NCBI GenBank assembly: GCA_024346935.1
Contig: AP024878.1
Span: 2,728,001-2,792,000 of the forward strand
Origin: Vibrio inusitatus
GTDB lineage: Bacteria > Pseudomonadota > Gammaproteobacteria > Enterobacterales > Vibrionaceae
Length of the DNA stretch: 64,000 nt
Direction: 5' to 3'
The first letter of the stretch is position 1, and each line of letters starts with the position of its first letter. The notes below the pieces were generated by a model that ran no database searches, was not told the origin of the DNA, and saw only the letters and a list, made by a program, of their open reading frames with translations. Position numbers and translations under genes: made by a program. This document shows, piece by piece, positions 9,402 through 19,750 of the stretch.

Positions 9402-9959
9402 TTAGTCCTTGAAATCGTCCAGATTTAGATCTTCAAATGATGCAAGAAGCTCATCTTCCGTTTTTGCTTTCTTGCTTGTTTTTGCTGCAGTAGGAGCAAC
9501 AACCTCTTCAGGCTCTTCTTCTGGCTCAAGTAGGCCCAGTTGCTTCATTAGCTCTTCAACGCGATCCAGTTTCTGATCAACGTATGACTGAAGGCCTAGA
9601 CCTAGAGATTCGCCATTTTCAATGCGCTCGAGTAACACATTTAATTGTGCATCATTTTCTAGAGCTTCTAGCTCTTGCTCTGCAGTGTACTTGCGTTGCT
9701 GCTTAGTTAGCTTAGGAGCTGCCTCTACAATAAGCGGGATCTTTTTCTTTGAACCAATGCGCGGGTCACGCTGACCGCGACCTAAGATATCTTTTGATTC
9801 ATTACCAACCGAGTGGCGTGCACCAGCTTTCTGACCTTTACGCTTCTTCAATTTCTTGCGCAAGCGTCCCTCAACATCTGACTCAGAGCGGTTGCGAGTT
9901 ACAATTAGGTCTACATCACCTGTTGAACCTGCTTTTCTCGATTTTTTATGTCGACTCAT
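9402..9959 (-). CDS. yihI: Der GTPase-activating protein YihI
   Basis: YihI stimulates the GTPase Der (EngA) and so modulates 50S ribosome assembly. The 185-residue protein has the expected layout: a very basic N-terminus (RHKKSRKAGSTG, then RLRKKLKKRKGQKAG at about 31-45), a conserved middle (PRIGSKKKIPL) and an acidic C-terminal tail ending LASFEDLNLDDFKD. Its first 14 bases overlap the end of the upstream methyltransferase gene. It keeps the E. coli neighbourhood hemN-yihI-Csr RNA-engB. Confidence 0.93.
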   Translation of the reverse strand: MSRHKKSRKAGSTGDVDLIVTRNRSESDVEGRLRKKLKKRKGQKAGARHSVGNESKDILGRGQRDPRIGSKKKIPLIVEAAPKLTKQQRKYTAEQELEALENDAQLNVLLERIENGESLGLGLQSYVDQKLDRVEELMKQLGLLEPEEEPEEVVAPTAAKTSKKAKTEDELLASFEDLNLDDFKD

Positions 9960-10596
9960 TACTCGACTTCCTCAATAAAATTACGTCGTTTTCAATAAAT
10001 TCTAGTTCTAGCTCGTCTCGCGTAGCTAAAAACTCAAATGTGCTTCTGCTAAAAAATACTACATGCGTATGATCATTCTTGTAGTGCCATGTGGAAAAGG
10101 CCTCTACATCACGAACCATCTTAGTCATCAAGCCTAACCAACCACCTGGCTTTAACATGTTTATCCACTGTGCCCAAACTATGTCAGGCTGATAGAGGTG
10201 TTCGATTACCTCTGTAGCGGTAATAAAGTCATAGCTCTTACTTAATACTTTAGTATCTGGATAGTAGTAGAGATCATATAAGTCTACATCGTGCCCAGCA
10301 TCTTGCATCATCAAGGATAAAGTAGGACCAGGACCACAGCCAAAGTCTAACCCTTGCTTATGACAACCAATTCTTTCGGCAAGTGGAATCTGAACTCTCG
10401 ATAAGAACTTACGATAACCCAAATCAGTTGGGTCATTCTCATGTAGATCATAGTGTGCCTTTTCTTGGCTTGAATCCAGCCTTTGATTGGGATCAACGAA
10501 CACTAGTTCGCAGCGCTGACATTGGTGGTATTGTCTGCGCTTATCTTCCCAATAAAACTTTGATTCACTATGATGACAAAGTGGACAATCTAACAT
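9946..10596 (-). CDS. Class I SAM-dependent methyltransferase with N-terminal zinc ribbon
   Basis: A 216-residue protein. Residues 4-35 hold two CxxC pairs (CPLC and CQRC), a probable zinc ribbon. Then comes a Rossmann methyltransferase core: SAM-binding motif LDFGCGPGP at about residue 83, an acidic strand end (DVDLYDLYY), the post-I motif TATEVIEHL and a KPGGWLGL motif. It resembles the Methyltransf_23 group. The substrate is unknown; the zinc ribbon and the link to yihI suggest a tRNA, rRNA or translation-factor target, but that is only inference. Its 3' end overlaps yihI by 14 bp. Confidence 0.82.
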   Translation of the reverse strand: MLDCPLCHHSESKFYWEDKRRQYHQCQRCELVFVDPNQRLDSSQEKAHYDLHENDPTDLGYRKFLSRVQIPLAERIGCHKQGLDFGCGPGPTLSLMMQDAGHDVDLYDLYYYPDTKVLSKSYDFITATEVIEHLYQPDIVWAQWINMLKPGGWLGLMTKMVRDVEAFSTWHYKNDHTHVVFFSRSTFEFLATRDELELEFIENDVILLRKSSNEST

Positions 10597-10762
10597 TCAA
10601 GACGCCTATTTAGCTTAGGAGGCGCAACTTATCAAAATATGGGGAAAGAGTGTAGAAAAAATCCGCAATTCCGCTGATTTTTTTGTATGCGCATACGGCA
10701 ATATTCCAAATAAACTGCCTTTATACCTATAACAGTAAGTAAATCGCTAGAAATAGCGCAAT

Positions 10763-11095
10763 AAAAAAGCGATAGGTTTCCCTATCGCTCTCAAAATTCC
10801 ATTTGTTTTTGACGCTTTCCATGCCAAAATTTTGTTTTTCATCATCCTGATGATTTTTGTTATCCCTAGCAAGTTTCCATTTGCGTGGCTAATCCTCAGC
10901 CTTCCTATCTGGGTTCTCGACCTGAGAAAAAAAACCATCCATTGTTAACCCTACGTCGCCAAAGGCGATACCATTCCCTAAACTCTTCCTGAGCAAGATT
11001 GAAAACCATCAATCATCATGTCCTTTTGATAGCAACTACTCTACTCCTGATAAAAAAATGTGCAATTAATAAACAGGAGGAGCCGATCACATTTT
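10763..11095 (-). ncRNA. CsrB/CsrC-family regulatory RNA (sequesters CsrA)
   Basis: On the minus strand this region has 13 GGA motifs in about 270 nt, several in CAGGA or AAGGA context, and ends in a terminator (stem GCGATAGG with CCTATCGC, GGA-containing loop, T6 at 10763-10768). That pattern defines the Csr RNAs that titrate CsrA. The position between yihI and engB is that of csrC in E. coli. The 5' end is uncertain: a -10-like TATTAAT near 11105-11110 suggests a start near 11095, but a start near 11060 is possible. No convincing protein is encoded here. Confidence 0.85.
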
Positions 11096-11167
11096 TAAAA
11101 AGACACAAATATTAATAATAATTTTCAGTTAGTTACAAAAGTGATGTGCAATATGGTGGATAGCTAA

Positions 11168-11185
11168 AATGAGAAATCTCTCACA
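11168..11185 (-). promoter_or_regulatory. GacA/VarA-type upstream activating site for the Csr RNA
   Basis: On the minus strand TGTGAGAGATTTCTCATT fits the GacA consensus TGTRAG-N6-CTYACA closely (first half exact). It lies about 80-120 bp upstream of the presumed RNA start. In Vibrio, VarA (GacA) activates the Csr RNAs, so the placement supports the assignment. Confidence 0.7.
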
Positions 11186-11242
11186 GAGTGACATGTCAAA
11201 TAGCTAATCTGTGGCAAATATAGAAGGTAGCTGAATAAACTA

Positions 11243-11271
11243 AGGCCCAGCATCTAATAGATGCTGGGCCT
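11243..11271 (-). terminator. Hairpin after cytochrome c4 gene
   Basis: An 11-bp perfect stem (AGGCCCAGCAT with ATGCTGGGCCT) and a 7-base loop lie about 30 bp past the stop codon. The 3' tail on the minus strand is only moderately T-rich (TAGTTTATT). It should also insulate the Csr RNA promoter. Confidence 0.7.
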
Positions 11272-11301
11272 CAAAATAGCTATTTAACGACAACCTGCAG
11301 A

Positions 11302-11919
11302 TTAGTGAAGGCCACCAACATACTTGGCTAACACATCCATTTCTTCTTCTGTCAGCTTTTTCGCAACGTCATGCATCATACCGTTTAGGTCATTGTTACG
11401 GTCCATTGAAGCGAACTTTTGTAACTGTTGTTTGATATAATCTGCGTGTTGACCGGAAATCTTAGGAAAGCCGGAAAGACTGGTGCCGTTTCCTCGAGGG
11501 CCATGACAAGCAACACAAGCCGCAATTCCACGCTCAGCGTTACCCGCTAGATACAACTCTTTGCCTTGCTCTACTACGTTCTCAGGTGTCGTATTTTCTG
11601 ACATAGGTATAGACGCATAATAAGCCGCTAGGTCAGCCATATCCTCTTCTGTCAAAGGCATGGCCATTGCACTCATCGCTGGGTCATAACGACCTTGCTT
11701 GCCACCGCTGGTCGCACCCAACTTAAGGTCCTTAAGTTGTTTCTCAATATAGTTTTCATGTTGACCTGCCAGTTTAGGATAAATAGCAACTGGACTATTG
11801 CCGTCAGCACCATGACAAGCTGCACAAGTTGCTGATTTTTCTTTACCTGCTTCAATGCTACCTGCCGCCCACACAGAGCAGCTAGCAAAAAGAGTTACGA
11901 TGAGTGCTAATTTCTTCAT
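11302..11919 (-). CDS. Dihaem cytochrome c4
   Basis: A periplasmic electron carrier. The 205-residue precursor has a Sec signal peptide (MKKLALIVTLFASCSVWA, cleavage near residue 18-19) and two cytochrome c domains with haem motifs CAACH (about residue 33) and CVACH (about 135). Each domain has a downstream Met likely to be the sixth ligand (for example SAMAMPL). Two class I domains in tandem at about 20 kDa is the c4 pattern; c4 feeds electrons to terminal oxidases such as cbb3. It is divergent from engB. Confidence 0.9.
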   Translation of the reverse strand: MKKLALIVTLFASCSVWAAGSIEAGKEKSATCAACHGADGNSPVAIYPKLAGQHENYIEKQLKDLKLGATSGGKQGRYDPAMSAMAMPLTEEDMADLAAYYASIPMSENTTPENVVEQGKELYLAGNAERGIAACVACHGPRGNGTSLSGFPKISGQHADYIKQQLQKFASMDRNNDLNGMMHDVAKKLTEEEMDVLAKYVGGLH

Positions 11920-12131
11920 GACATTCCATTATAATAATTGAGCTTCCAAGACTAAGGCTTGCTCAGTTTTTATCTTCTAGATTGAATAAAAAGTACCTGA
12001 AAAGGTGAACAAGCCCTAGGTGCCGCCTTTTGTCGTGCTAGAATAGGCGAACTAATGCCGAACACGGTTATTTTACACAAATTCACAAAAAAGTAATCAG
12101 TCGACTACACAAAGTCGCGATGGAGTTAACA

Positions 12132-12779
12132 GTGAGCGTAAAAATTCATTACCAAAACACGCATTTTATAACCAGTGCCCCTGATATTCGTCATCTACCT
12201 GAAGATGAAGGAATCGAAATTGCATTCGCTGGTCGTTCTAATGCGGGAAAATCTAGTGCGCTCAACCGCCTAACCAACCAGCGTGCACTGGCAAAAACGA
12301 GTAAGACCCCAGGTCGTACTCAATTAATCAACTTATTCAAGGTGGATGAGAACTGTCATATTGTCGATCTTCCGGGATATGGCTTTGCGCAAGTTCCACT
12401 AGAACTTAAGAAGAAATGGCAACGAAGCCTTGGCGAATACTTACAAAGACGTGAGTGTCTAAAAGGGCTAGTAGTTCTAATGGATATTCGCCATCCAATG
12501 AAAGACCTCGACCAGCAGATGATCTTCTGGGCTGTAGATTCTGGTATTCCAGTTCAGGTTCTATTGACGAAAGCTGACAAATTGAAGAGTGGCGCTCGTA
12601 AAGCAGCTCTATTTAAGATTCGTAAAGATGCTGAAGGCTTCGGTGGTGATGTGAATGTTGAAGCATTCTCTTCCTTGAAAGGAATTGGTGTGGATCAATT
12701 GCGTGCGCGCTTAGATAGCTGGTTTGCCCCAGCCTTTGAGCAACCAGATGAAGATAACGACGCTCTAGAGCAAGAATAG
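12132..12779 (+). CDS. engB: Ribosome biogenesis GTP-binding protein EngB (YsxC/YihA)
   Basis: EngB is an essential TRAFAC-class GTPase needed for late 50S subunit assembly. Motifs are GRSNAGKSS (G1), TPGRTQ (G2), DLPGYGFA (G3), TKADK (G4) and a G5-like segment (FSSLKGIG). I chose the GTG at 12132 because GGAG lies six bases upstream; it gives 215 residues starting [11 protein letters not shown] after the initiator. The in-frame ATG at 12120 lacks an SD. The acidic C-terminal tail is usual. Gene order with Spot 42 and polA is conserved in enterics. Confidence 0.95.
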   Translation: MSVKIHYQNTHFITSAPDIRHLPEDEGIEIAFAGRSNAGKSSALNRLTNQRALAKTSKTPGRTQLINLFKVDENCHIVDLPGYGFAQVPLELKKKWQRSLGEYLQRRECLKGLVVLMDIRHPMKDLDQQMIFWAVDSGIPVQVLLTKADKLKSGARKAALFKIRKDAEGFGGDVNVEAFSSLKGIGVDQLRARLDSWFAPAFEQPDEDNDALEQE

Positions 12780-12796
12780 GCCTGTAAGGGTTATTA

Positions 12797-12826
12797 ACAA
12801 AACGCGGCCTAAGGTCGCGTTTTTTG
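12797..12826 (+). terminator. Terminator of engB
   Basis: AACGCGGCC pairs with GGTCGCGTT (one G-U pair) across a 3-base loop, followed by T6. Confidence 0.85.
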
Positions 12827-13036
12827 TTTGTAAGTTACAAGTCAAATAGCCACCGACCCCTTCCACCGCATTGCTATAACCTAAATTGGGTAGCTTTATC
12901 AGCAATCAAACTCTGAGTGCATATTAAACACATTGAAAATTTAGCTATGCCTTTTAACACATATAGACGAGTTATTTCTAATTGAATGAGAACTTAAGCT
13001 ATTGAAAGGTAATAAATATAATTTTCTTTGGCGCAA

Positions 13037-13144
13037 TAAAAAACGCTTCAGTCAAAAAGTAACTGAAGCGTATGAATTTAAACAAATTCTAATAACGTGA
13101 AACAAAAGGTCTGAAAGATGGAACATCTTACCTCTGTACCCTAC
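13037..13144 (-). ncRNA. spf: Spot 42 small RNA
   Basis: The minus strand carries an RNA of about 108 nt starting GTAGGGTACAGAGGTAAGA, nearly identical to the 5' half of E. coli Spot 42, including the unpaired target-binding segments, and ending in a terminator stem (CGCTTCAGT with ACTGAAGCG) plus T6. Spot 42 is an Hfq-dependent base-pairing RNA that represses carbon-catabolism genes when glucose is present. The place between polA and engB is conserved with enterics. Confidence 0.96.
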
Positions 13145-13151
13145 ACAGATA

Positions 13152-13179
13152 AATCTACCCGATCTGTGACCAAATGCAA
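13152..13179 (-). promoter_or_regulatory. Promoter of spf
   Basis: On the minus strand TTGCAT (13174-13179) and TAGATT (13152-13157) are spaced by 16 bp, placing the start at the known Spot 42 5' end. Confidence 0.7.
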
Positions 13180-13187
13180 ACACTTTT

Positions 13188-13204
13188 TGTAGTTTTTTTT
13201 CACA
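13188..13204 (-). promoter_or_regulatory. Possible CRP site at spf
   Basis: TGTGA followed by eight A then CTACA on the minus strand is a CRP-like dyad with a good left half and poor right half. It is centred about 52 bp upstream of the spf start, close to where CRP represses spf in E. coli. The match is imperfect. Confidence 0.45.
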
Positions 13205-13257
13205 AAAAGCTCTTTGTAAGGACTCATTAGTAAAAATGACCCTTTGTACGAATTTCA

Positions 13258-13291
13258 CGCAAAAAAAAGCCAGCTTCGTGAGCTAGCTCTC
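13258..13291 (-). terminator. Terminator of polA
   Basis: AGCTAGCT pairs with AGCTGGCT across a 5-base loop on the minus strand, followed by T8. It lies 35 bp past the polA stop and separates polA from spf. Confidence 0.85.
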
Positions 13292-13322
13292 TTAAATGTA
13301 CTATCTTGGTGCAAATAATGTA

Positions 13323-16127
13323 TTAGTGCGCTTGATCCCAGTTATCACCATGACCCGCATCTGCCACTAAGGGGACTGCCAATTCCGCTGCTGCTTCCAT
13401 CAGATCCTGTATGTTTCTTTCAGTTTCTTGAAGCGCATCTTCACGGACCTCAAATACTAATTCATCGTGTACCTGCATTAACATACGAACCTTAGGCTCT
13501 CCCTGTTGCTGCTCGATCCACTCATCAACAAGCAACATTGCCTTTTTAATGATATCTGCTGCTGTCCCCTGCATTGGTGCGTTGATTGCGGCACGCTCTG
13601 CTGCCTTACGGCGCATACCATTTCTTGAGCTGATCTCAGGCAGGTGTAAGCGACGACCATACAAGGTTTCGACATAGCCTTGCTCAGTTGCCTGACTGCG
13701 AGTTTCTTCCATATACTGCATCACACCAGGATAACGCTCAAAATAGGTATCCATATAATGCTGTGCTTCACCACGAGGGATTCCAAGCTGCTTAGCCAGA
13801 CCGAAGGCACTCATACCGTAGATAAGCCCAAAGTTGACCGCCTTGGCACGACGACGCTGTTCACTAGAGACTTCATTGATATCTACACCAATAATCTCAG
13901 CGGCTGTTGCAGCATGGATATCTTTACCCGTTCTAAACGCCTTTAATAGAGCTTTGTCTCCAGATAAATGCGCCATAATGCGCAGTTCAATTTGAGAGTA
14001 ATCCACTGCAAGGATCTTCCAGCCATGTGGCGCAACAAAAGCCTGGCGAATTCTGCGTCCTTCTTCATTTCTGATAGGGATGTTCTGCAGGTTAGGATCA
14101 GTAGAGGATAAACGTCCTGTAGCCGTGACACCTTGATGATAAGAAGTATGCACGCGACCCGTTGTTGGGTTTATCATCTTAGGTAGCTTATCAGTGTAAG
14201 TTGATTTCAGCTTAGCCAATCCTCGATGCTCAAGAATCAACTTAGGTAGCGGATAATCTAGAGCGAGCTCCTGAAGCACCTCTTCATTAGTTGATGGTGC
14301 ACCCGATGGAGTTTTCTTAACTACCGGTAGGCCCATTTCTTCAAATAAGATAGCTTGTAATTGCTTCGGAGAGCTTAAATTAAACTCTTTGCCCGCCAAT
14401 TCGTATGCTTTTGCTTGTAGTTCATCCAACCTCTGAGCAATCTCTTGCGATTGCGTGCCCAAAAGCATGTCATCAATTAATACACCACGACGCTCAATAC
14501 GTGACAATACTGGTACCAGCGGCATCTCAATATCTTGGTACACCGAGTTAAGTTTTTCGTCCGCCTCAAGAAGTGCATTCAGATGGTTATGCAAACGTAG
14601 AGTAACGTCCGCATCCTCAGCGGCATATGGCGACGCTTCTTCCAAGTCGATCTGATTAAAAGTAAGCTGCTTTTTGCCCTTTCCAGCAATTTGCTCAAAT
14701 GAGATACACGGGTGCTGTAAGAATCGCAGAGCCAAGCTGTCCATATCATGCTTACCACCAACGCTATTGTAAACGTAGGACGCTAGCATGGTATCAAAGG
14801 CAATACCTTGCATTTCAATATCGTAGCGAGCAAGAACTGATGCATCGTATTTAAGGTTTTGTCCCACCTTAGCTTGAGTGGAATCTTCTAGTAACGGCTT
14901 AAGCTGTTGTAAAACCCAATCACGATCCAACTGCTTTGGCGCATCTAGATAATCGTGAGCAACAGGAACATATGCTGCCTCTCCCTCTGCTGTCGCAAAA
15001 GATAAGCCAACTAAATTTGCGATCATATAATCTAGGCTGTCAGTTTCTGTATCAAAAGCAAACACCTCAGCTTTCTTTAGCTTTTCTAGCCAAAGGTTAA
15101 AACTGTCTTCCTCAAGTATCGTTTCATACTGATTACGATCAACGGTAATTGCTTGTGTCGGCGTTTCAGTTGCTGCGGCAACTTTACCCGCTCCACTTCT
15201 GATCGCTCGGCCAGATTTTTCATCCGCTTCGACAACGCCCGTACCGCCCTCTAGCAATTCGTTTAGCCAAGATTTAAATGCCATCTGACCATAAAGTGAA
15301 ATCAGCTGATCTTTGTCTGGCGTTGCCTTCACAAGGTCATCAATGGTCACATCCAATTCTACATCTAGCTTGATAGTTGCTAATTGGTAAGACAGGTAAG
15401 CAGACTCTTTATGCTCTACGAGCTTTTTCGCCATGGTTTTAGAACCACGAAATCCCAGAGGGGCAATGTCATCAAGCCTGTTGTATAGGTCATCCAGCCC
15501 GCCAATACCCTGCAATAGAGCTGTCGCGGTTTTATCACCAACACCAGGAACGCCAGGGATGTTATCAACCTTATCGCCCATTAGTGCAAGGTAGTCGATA
15601 ATCAATTCTGGCGGGATCCCAAATTTCTCAATCACACCTTCTCTATCAGAGATAGTATTAGTCATGGTGTTAATTAGAGTGACATTCTCATCCACTAACT
15701 GAGCCATATCTTTATCACCAGTACTGATCAGAACTGGCATCCCTTTCTTAGATGCAGCAGTAGATAGAGTACCGATAACATCGTCAGCCTCAACACCTGA
15801 AATAGAAATAAGAGGCAAGCCCATCGCCTTGATCATATTGTGTAATGGTTCGATCTGGCATCTAAGGTCATCGGGCATAGGTGGACGGTTCGCCTTATAC
15901 TCGGGATACATGTCATCTCTGAATGTTTTCCCTTTGGCATCAAAAATCACCGCAATGCGCTCGCTAGAAAATTGGCGCATCATGCTTCTTAGCATATTCA
16001 TCACACCGTAAACGGCATTGGTCGGGTGCTCACCGTTACTCATGGTGCCAGGGTAAGCGTGAAATGCTCGATAGAGGTATGAGGAACCGTCAATTAAAAT
16101 CAGCGGATTTTCAGGGATTGTTGCCAT
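13323..16127 (-). CDS. polA: DNA polymerase I
   Basis: Pol I fills gaps and removes RNA primers in replication and repair. The 934-residue protein has the 5'-3' exonuclease domain (about 1-300; [17 protein letters not shown]), the 3'-5' exonuclease domain (about 330-520; [10 protein letters not shown] with the metal-binding acids) and the polymerase domain (about 530-934) with motif A ([10 protein letters not shown]), the O helix ([19 protein letters not shown]) and motif C (QVHDELVFE). All three activities look intact. Length compares with 928 in E. coli. Confidence 0.98.
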   Translation of the reverse strand: MATIPENPLILIDGSSYLYRAFHAYPGTMSNGEHPTNAVYGVMNMLRSMMRQFSSERIAVIFDAKGKTFRDDMYPEYKANRPPMPDDLRCQIEPLHNMIKAMGLPLISISGVEADDVIGTLSTAASKKGMPVLISTGDKDMAQLVDENVTLINTMTNTISDREGVIEKFGIPPELIIDYLALMGDKVDNIPGVPGVGDKTATALLQGIGGLDDLYNRLDDIAPLGFRGSKTMAKKLVEHKESAYLSYQLATIKLDVELDVTIDDLVKATPDKDQLISLYGQMAFKSWLNELLEGGTGVVEADEKSGRAIRSGAGKVAAATETPTQAITVDRNQYETILEEDSFNLWLEKLKKAEVFAFDTETDSLDYMIANLVGLSFATAEGEAAYVPVAHDYLDAPKQLDRDWVLQQLKPLLEDSTQAKVGQNLKYDASVLARYDIEMQGIAFDTMLASYVYNSVGGKHDMDSLALRFLQHPCISFEQIAGKGKKQLTFNQIDLEEASPYAAEDADVTLRLHNHLNALLEADEKLNSVYQDIEMPLVPVLSRIERRGVLIDDMLLGTQSQEIAQRLDELQAKAYELAGKEFNLSSPKQLQAILFEEMGLPVVKKTPSGAPSTNEEVLQELALDYPLPKLILEHRGLAKLKSTYTDKLPKMINPTTGRVHTSYHQGVTATGRLSSTDPNLQNIPIRNEEGRRIRQAFVAPHGWKILAVDYSQIELRIMAHLSGDKALLKAFRTGKDIHAATAAEIIGVDINEVSSEQRRRAKAVNFGLIYGMSAFGLAKQLGIPRGEAQHYMDTYFERYPGVMQYMEETRSQATEQGYVETLYGRRLHLPEISSRNGMRRKAAERAAINAPMQGTAADIIKKAMLLVDEWIEQQQGEPKVRMLMQVHDELVFEVREDALQETERNIQDLMEAAAELAVPLVADAGHGDNWDQAH

Positions 16128-16248
16128 GTATAGGTGTCCAACTTAGGTAGAAGGGGATAACTTAGGTATAGGATGCCACGAGTCACTCTGCTTATCTAGG
16201 TAACCGTTATTTACACCCACAAAAATTATCTCTCACACCGCCCTGCCC

Positions 16249-16384
16249 TGTGGATAAGTTTGTGTGCAAATAATTTACCTGATGAAAAACCCTGTAGATA
16301 AAATCAAAAAAATCAAATTTAAAGCCTTTAAATACAATGACTTATTATAGATCTATCGATCCACAATAAGATCTTGGCGTGATC
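16249..16384. promoter_or_regulatory. DnaA box, GATC cluster and AT-rich stretch upstream of polA
   Basis: TGTGGATAA at 16249-16257 is a perfect DnaA box (as TTATCCACA on the minus strand) inside the 15-mer CTGCCCTGTGGATAA. A related TGTAGATAA lies at 16293-16301. About 50 bp of A/T-rich sequence follows, then four GATC sites within 35 bp (16350, 16358, 16370, 16381). The rest of this 334-bp gap must hold the polA promoter. DnaA, Dam or SeqA influence on polA is inference. Confidence 0.5.
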
Positions 16385-16461
16385 ATTGTATGTGGAAAAA
16401 AATTTTGAGTGATAAAGATAGAAGACATTTGTTGCGCAACAAACGCCTTTCTTAGAGTCGA

Positions 16462-16908
16462 CTAAATTTCAGTCAGCATCGACTTGCGGAAGTGAAGTCT
16501 ATTTTCTTGGGGGTTTGGATAATGTTCGCACTTTTCGATCCAATAACCATTTCTCAACAGCAATCGAAGCATAGAAGAAAATTGGTTTCTCGACTTAACG
16601 GTTAACCAAGAATATCCTTCTTTGGCTACCCAGTGCTCTTGCTCAACAAGCAGACTCTGCGCGACCCCTTTACCTCTTGCTTGCGAGTTAACACCACCAA
16701 GCCAGCTGTAAAAAGTGTCATCTCCTTGCTCATAACCAATCTTAAAGCCAAGTAAGGCACCATCTTCTTCTGCAACAAGAATTAACTGCTTTTTATCATC
16801 AAGACGTTTGCCCAATGACTCAACGCTCTCTGGTTTGGCAAATTCCTCAATACTGCTCATGACCTGTAAAGCTTCTTGCAAAGAGGCTTCGCGAACTACA
16901 ATCGACAT
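16462..16908 (-). CDS. GNAT-family N-acetyltransferase
   Basis: A 148-residue single-domain protein of the GNAT fold. The acetyl-CoA pyrophosphate-binding motif A is seen as SQARGKGVAQSLL (Q/RxxGxG/A) at about residues 75-87, after the core strand LLGFKIGYEQ. The C-terminal strand and helix (MLRLLLRNGYWIEKCEHY) are also typical. The acceptor substrate cannot be told from sequence. It lies between polA and hemB on the same strand, separated from hemB by a terminator. Confidence 0.85.
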   Translation of the reverse strand: MSIVVREASLQEALQVMSSIEEFAKPESVESLGKRLDDKKQLILVAEEDGALLGFKIGYEQGDDTFYSWLGGVNSQARGKGVAQSLLVEQEHWVAKEGYSWLTVKSRNQFSSMLRLLLRNGYWIEKCEHYPNPQENRLHFRKSMLTEI

Positions 16909-16938
16909 GTATCACCCTTTGTTAAATATGAATAAACA

Positions 16939-16962
16939 CAAAAGCCCTCATTACGAGGGCCT
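16939..16962 (-). terminator. Terminator of hemB
   Basis: On the minus strand GCCCTC pairs with GAGGGC across GTAAT, followed by TTTTGTGTTT. Confidence 0.75.
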
Positions 16963-16986
16963 TAACTTTCAGAAACTTATGTGTAG

Positions 16987-18033
<1,047 letters not shown>

Positions 18034-18132
18034 TCATAACACTAACCACGGATGTAGGAATGTACGTAACATGAAAAATAGAACGAATGCACATATACTG
18101 GGGCACAAATAGCCAACAAATGATGTTTTCTA

Positions 18133-18894
18133 ATGATCGACACCCACGCCCACATCTATGCTAGCGAATTTGACCTAGATAGAGACCAAGTTGTACAGCG
18201 CGCTTTGCAACAAGGTATTGACCGTATTTTGCTACCCAATATCGACCTAGACTCCATAGAGCCTATGCTATCCACAGAGACAAAATACCCAGACATATGC
18301 CGCTCTATGATGGGCTTACACCCATGTTATGTGGATCAAAATATCAAGCAGACATTGCAAGAAATAGAAAGTTGGTTTGATAAACATAATTTTATTGCAG
18401 TCGGTGAGATTGGCATTGATCTGTACTGGGACAAAACTTATCGAGCAGAGCAAGAGTATGCCTTTATTACTCAGCTTAATTGGGCAAAAGAGAAAGACCT
18501 GCCCGTCGTTATTCATACCCGTGATTCCATCGAAGAAACCCTTGCCCTACTTAGCAAAGAACAAGATGGCTCACTACGTGGTGTATTTCATTGCTTTGGT
18601 GGAAGTATCAACGAGGCTAAAGCAATCAATGATCTTGGCTTCCACCTAGGGCTAGGTGGTGTTTCGACCTTCAAAAATGGAGGCATGGACAAGGTAATCC
18701 CCCATTTGGATATGCAATATGTCATCCTAGAAACAGATTGTCCTTACTTGGCTCCGGTTCCTCATCGCGGTAAGAGAAATGAACCCGCGTATACACACTT
18801 GGTCGCTCAACGTGTGGCTGATCTTAGAGAATTAGATTTGCAAGAGGTGGATAACATCACTACCCGCAATGCAATCAAACTGTTCAACCTATAA
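18133..18894 (+). CDS. TatD-family metal-dependent deoxyribonuclease
   Basis: A 253-residue TIM-barrel hydrolase. Metal ligands are visible in DTHAHI (residues 3-8), GEIGIDLYW (the Glu), HTRDS (about 132), HCFGG (about 155) and ETDCPYLAPVPHRGKRN (the Asp, about 204). E. coli TatD is a 3'-5' exonuclease linked to DNA repair and is not part of the Tat translocon. The gene is convergent with tatC here rather than co-transcribed with it, so it may be TatD itself or a paralogue such as YjjV or YcfH. Confidence 0.9.
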   Translation: MIDTHAHIYASEFDLDRDQVVQRALQQGIDRILLPNIDLDSIEPMLSTETKYPDICRSMMGLHPCYVDQNIKQTLQEIESWFDKHNFIAVGEIGIDLYWDKTYRAEQEYAFITQLNWAKEKDLPVVIHTRDSIEETLALLSKEQDGSLRGVFHCFGGSINEAKAINDLGFHLGLGGVSTFKNGGMDKVIPHLDMQYVILETDCPYLAPVPHRGKRNEPAYTHLVAQRVADLRELDLQEVDNITTRNAIKLFNL

Positions 18895-18906
18895 AGTTGC
18901 CAAATA

Positions 18907-18938
18907 TAAAAAATCCCCTGTATGGGGATTTTTTATAT
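18907..18938. terminator. Bidirectional terminator between tatD-like gene and tatC
   Basis: AAAAAATCCCC pairs with GGGGATTTTTT across TGTA. A-run and T-run on either side suit both convergent transcripts. Confidence 0.9.
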
Positions 18939-18958
18939 TTGAGAAAAAGTAGCCGGTA

Positions 18959-19705
18959 TTAAGACTCTTGCTCCTCTTCCTCATCTGGACGAGTATAGAA
19001 GCGAGCAAAGAACAAACCAACCTCAAACAAAAGAAGCATAGGTATCGCGAGTAATGTCTGAGAAATAATGTCTGGCGGTGTCAGCATCATACCAATCACA
19101 AAAGCACCGACAACAACGAACGGTCTTTTTGTCTTCAGCGTTTCAACATCCGTTGCCCCAGTCCAACACAGCAAGATAATGGCAACCGGCACTTCAAAAG
19201 CAATACCAAAGGCCAAGAATAGTGCTAATACGAAATCAAGATAGCTTGAGATATCGGTGGCAAACTCTACTCCGCCAAGGGAAATAGCAGTAAAAAAGCC
19301 AAACACTAATGGGAATACCACAAAATATGCGAACGCCACGCCACAGTAAAACAGCAACGAACTAGAGAACAACAATGGCATTACCAAGCGTTTCTCATGC
19401 TTATACAAACCCGGCGCAACAAATGCCCACACTTGATAAAGAATAAACGGCACCGCAACGAAGACTGACGAAATTAACGTTAATTTCAATGGTGTAAAAA
19501 ATGGTGACGCAACATCCGTTGCAATCATCGTCGCCCCTTCAGGCAATCGGTCAATCAAGGGAGCAGATACAAACTCATAGATATGGCCGGAGAAATAAAT
19601 CAGGCACAGAAACACCACCATTACAGCACCAATAGCGCGCAATAATCGGGTACGTAACTCTATCAGATGACTCATCAATGGCTGGTTAGAATCAACCGAA
19701 GACAT
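18959..19705 (-). CDS. tatC: Twin-arginine translocase subunit TatC
   Basis: TatC is the receptor for twin-arginine signal peptides in the inner membrane. The protein has six predicted membrane spans and the conserved N-terminal segment [12 protein letters not shown] plus the periplasmic region with FTPLKLT. I start at the ATG at 19705 (MSSVDSNQP), which has GAGG six bases upstream and gives 248 residues; an in-frame TTG at 19726 is unlikely. It is the third gene of tatABC, with 45 bp after tatB. Confidence 0.96.
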   Translation of the reverse strand: MSSVDSNQPLMSHLIELRTRLLRAIGAVMVVFLCLIYFSGHIYEFVSAPLIDRLPEGATMIATDVASPFFTPLKLTLISSVFVAVPFILYQVWAFVAPGLYKHEKRLVMPLLFSSSLLFYCGVAFAYFVVFPLVFGFFTAISLGGVEFATDISSYLDFVLALFLAFGIAFEVPVAIILLCWTGATDVETLKTKRPFVVVGAFVIGMMLTPPDIISQTLLAIPMLLLFEVGLFFARFYTRPDEEEEQES

Positions 19706-19750
19706 AGAAACCTCTATAAATAACAAAAGGGGCGAATGTGCCCCTATTGA

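Noticed and set aside
10747..10938. A 63-residue minus-strand reading frame in the yihI-cytochrome c4 gap
   Set aside because: It runs through the GGA-rich Csr RNA and its terminator, has an implausible composition and no domain; the RNA explains the sequence.
13052..13258. A 68-residue minus-strand reading frame across spf
   Set aside because: It lies over Spot 42 and its promoter; the match to the RNA is decisive. A peptide from Spot 42 is known in E. coli (SpfP) but this frame begins upstream of the RNA start.
13680..13946. An 88-residue plus-strand frame inside polA
   Set aside because: Antisense to the conserved polymerase domain; no SD or domain.
16249..16384. The DnaA box region as the chromosome origin oriC
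   Set aside because: No mnmG, mioC, dnaA or other origin-linked genes are present, and only one perfect box was found.
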